Part shown: positions 5,413-6,839 of the stretch, in pieces
Position numbering within the stretch: position 1 is the stretch's first letter
Layout: each line of letters begins with the position of its first letter
NCBI GenBank assembly: GCA_030622705.1
Contig: JAUXFU010000046.1
Span: 1-6,839 of the forward strand
DNA from: Candidatus Omnitrophota bacterium
GTDB taxonomy: Bacteria > Omnitrophota > Koll11 > Gygaellales > JAHJCI01
Direction of reading: 5' to 3'
DNA: 6,839 bases
The notes under the pieces: model-generated
Told to the model about the DNA's origin: nothing
What the model saw: only the letters and a program-made list of their open reading frames with translations
Database searches by the model: none
Position numbers and translations under genes: made by a program

Positions 5413-5477
5413 CCCGCACCTTCCTTCCATTTAACCCGCATCTTTCTTATCTTCATTAATATAACTGCGGGATTCAT
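5409..5477 (-). CDS. Candidate 22-residue ORF between polA and glgA
   Basis: The ATG at 5475-5477 overlaps the polA stop as ATGA, and is preceded by AGGAGGTTAA, the strongest Shine-Dalgarno-like sequence in the window. The 22 codons start MNPAVILMKIRK, are rich in Lys/Arg in the middle, and end in a TGA that overlaps the glgA start codon as ATGA. The ORF therefore exactly bridges the two genes with a 4-base overlap at each end. I recognise no family. It could be a leader peptide that couples glgA translation to polA, a small basic protein, or a chance ORF using the end of polA as its binding site. Confidence 0.4.
   Translation of the reverse strand: MNPAVILMKIRKMRVKWKEGAG
5411..5473 (-). promoter_or_regulatory. 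Mutually exclusive pairings around the glgA start
   Basis: On the sense strand ATCCCGCA (5473-5466, just inside the tiny ORF) is complementary to TGCGGGAT (5418-5411), which includes the AT of the glgA start codon. The same CCCGCA can instead pair with TGCGGG at 5440-5435. The two pairings exclude each other. This could hide or expose the glgA start depending on ribosome passage over the tiny ORF. The complementarity is visible; the regulatory role is inferred. Confidence 0.35.
5419..5426 (-). promoter_or_regulatory. Shine-Dalgarno of glgA
   Basis: AAGGAAGG on the sense strand, with six bases to the ATG at 5412. It supports that start over the in-frame ATG at 5430. Confidence 0.6.
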
Positions 5478-6839
5478 TTAACCTCCTGCATCTCTAACCA
5501 GTTCTTCCCTTTTTTAATCACTACCTTTATCGGAACGCTAAAAACGAAACATTCTTCCATCCTCTGACGGACTAATCTGATAAGCAGGCCTAACTCCGTT
5601 TCAGGTACTTCAAAAACAAGCTCATCATGAATCTGCAAAATGAGCTTTGATTTCAGATTCTGTCTTCGTATCTGGCAATGAATCTCAACCATTGCTTTTT
5701 TTATAAGGTCGGCGGCTGAACCTTGTATCGGCGTATTTACTGCCTGCCTTTCGGCAAATTGCCGCATTCCCTGATTTCTGCTGTTAATCTCCGGGATATA
5801 CCTTCTTCGTCCCAAAATTGTCGTAACATACCCGTCATTCCTTGCCCTGTCAATTTGATTCTGGATATAATCTTTAACCTCAGGATACCTCTGGAAATAT
5901 GCTTCGATAAAGTTATCTGCTTCTTCATGAGAAACCCCTAAATCCCGGCTCAAACCAAAACTGCTCAGACCATAAATAATCCCGAAATTAATTCTCTTGG
6001 CCACCTCGCGCATTTCTTCGCTGATATCTTTTTGGTCTAATCCATAAATTAAACAGGCAGTAGCAATATGGATATCCTGATTATTCTTAAAAGCCTCGAT
6101 AAGCCGAGAATCACAAGACAAATGCGCCAAAATCCTTAACTCTATCTGCGAATAATCAAAAGACACAAGAAAATAATCACCCCCAGAAAGAACTATCGCC
6201 TTCCTAATCTGCCGGCCAATCTCTCCTCTTATGGGAAGATTCTGCAAGTTAGGATTCGAAGAACTCAGTCTTCCGGTTTGCGTACCCGTCTGATTAAACG
6301 AGGCGTGGATTCTGCCGGATTTTGAATCAACCAATAAAGGCAGAGTATCAATATATGTAGATTTTATCTTCATGAGTTTTCGATATTCAAGTAATATTAC
6401 AGGAAGACGATGCTGCTGGGCAAGCCTGTTGAGCACCTCTTCGTCTGTTGAGGGTCCGCTTTTGGTTTTCTTTACAACAGGCAACTTTAATTCTTCAAAT
6501 AAAATACTTCTTAATTGCTTAGGCGAATTAATATTAAACTCCCTGCCGGAAAAACGATAAATTGATTCTACCAGTTTAGTTAACTGTTGTTGAACCTGTA
6601 AAGATAATGATTTAAGGAAATCTAAATTCAGCGCCACGCCGGTTAGCTCCATATTAGCAAGCACCTCTATTAGAGGCATCTCAAGGTCAAAGAAAAGCTC
6701 ATCCAACCCATTCTGATGCATCTCTTTTTCCAAAACACTCTTCAATCTGAATATTAACTGGCACGCCATATCCTGTTGCAAACCCTGTTCATTGAATACC
6801 TCTTTAAAATAATCCCAGGCTAAGTCAGTCAACTTATAA
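5474..6839 (-). CDS. polA: DNA polymerase I, C-terminal part with complete polymerase domain; 5' end beyond the window
   Basis: The frame is open to the right edge, so the gene start and the 5'-nuclease and exonuclease-like regions are missing. The visible ~455 residues cover the end of the 3'-5' exonuclease-like domain (before LEMPLIEVL) and the whole family A polymerase. Residue numbers count from codon 6830-6832. Template/primer contacts include TQTGRLSSSNPNLQNLPIR. Motif A is DYSQIELRILAHLS with catalytic D226. Motif B is R275-K279-F283-Y287-G288 in the RxxxKxxxFGxxYG pattern. Motif C is QIHDELVFEVPE with H402, D403 and E404. All are intact. The C-terminus, KKGKNWLEMQEVK, follows the family. 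The enzyme fills gaps in repair and replaces Okazaki primers. The exonuclease III motif (YxxxD) is not recognisable near residue 20, which hints that proofreading is lost. The UGA stop overlaps the next tiny ORF. Confidence 0.97.
   Translation of the reverse strand, partial: YKLTDLAWDYFKEVFNEQGLQQDMACQLIFRLKSVLEKEMHQNGLDELFFDLEMPLIEVLANMELTGVALNLDFLKSLSLQVQQQLTKLVESIYRFSGREFNINSPKQLRSILFEELKLPVVKKTKSGPSTDEEVLNRLAQQHRLPVILLEYRKLMKIKSTYIDTLPLLVDSKSGRIHASFNQTGTQTGRLSSSNPNLQNLPIRGEIGRQIRKAIVLSGGDYFLVSFDYSQIELRILAHLSCDSRLIEAFKNNQDIHIATACLIYGLDQKDISEEMREVAKRINFGIIYGLSSFGLSRDLGVSHEEADNFIEAYFQRYPEVKDYIQNQIDRARNDGYVTTILGRRRYIPEINSRNQGMRQFAERQAVNTPIQGSAADLIKKAMVEIHCQIRRQNLKSKLILQIHDELVFEVPETELGLLIRLVRQRMEECFVFSVPIKVVIKKGKNWLEMQEVK

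Overview
The window is a compact bacterial gene cluster read entirely on the minus strand. In transcription order it holds polA (3' part only, entering from the right edge), a tiny candidate ORF, glgA, coaE, rho, rpmE, prfA and the first 57 codons of prmC (leaving at the left edge). The core order coaE-rho-rpmE-prfA-prmC next to polA is a housekeeping block. Together with the moderately AT-rich base composition and the protein variants, it suggests an uncultivated environmental bacterium. My best guess is a Candidatus Omnitrophica/Omnitrophota-like lineage, but this is inference from gene order and remembered sequence style, not a search result.

Layout from right to left. 5474-6839 is the DNA polymerase I polymerase domain. 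5409-5477 is a 22-codon ORF overlapping both the polA stop and the glgA start. 4024-5412 is glycogen synthase. 3923-4023 is a gap with a degenerate inverted repeat. 3236-3922 is dephospho-CoA kinase, carrying an internal insertion and a repeat-derived tail. 1917-3173 is Rho. 1585-1797 is ribosomal protein L31. 321-1415 is release factor 1. 1-173 is the N-terminus of the release-factor glutamine methyltransferase, whose substrate is the GGQ motif of the preceding gene's product. No gene-free stretch exceeds 300 bases. No RNA genes, CRISPR arrays, transposase genes or convincing intrinsic terminators are visible.

The striking part is what fills the gaps. Four consecutive 3' gene ends (coaE, rho, rpmE, prfA) each coincide with or run into a palindromic element of the 'ACCAC-R-GAG..CAC' type. 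Family 1 has two copies of about 163 bp (209-372 and 1423-1584), in inverted orientation, bracketing prfA. Family 2 has two copies of 116 bp (1805-1920 and 3180-3295), direct and gap-free at 100/116 identity by hand count, bracketing rho. Family 2 copies run from the upstream gene's stop to the downstream gene's Shine-Dalgarno, and their differences largely keep a hairpin pairable in the sense RNA. In prfA and coaE the reading frame enters the element, which supplies the last 16 and 19 residues and the stop codon.

Functionally the cluster combines replication/repair (polA), CoA synthesis (coaE), transcription termination (rho) and translation (rpmE, prfA, prmC). glgA, a storage-polysaccharide gene, is the functional outlier. 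The palindromic elements would be transcribed in any read-through mRNA and could act as RNA processing or stability signals, or simply be tolerated MITE-like insertions.
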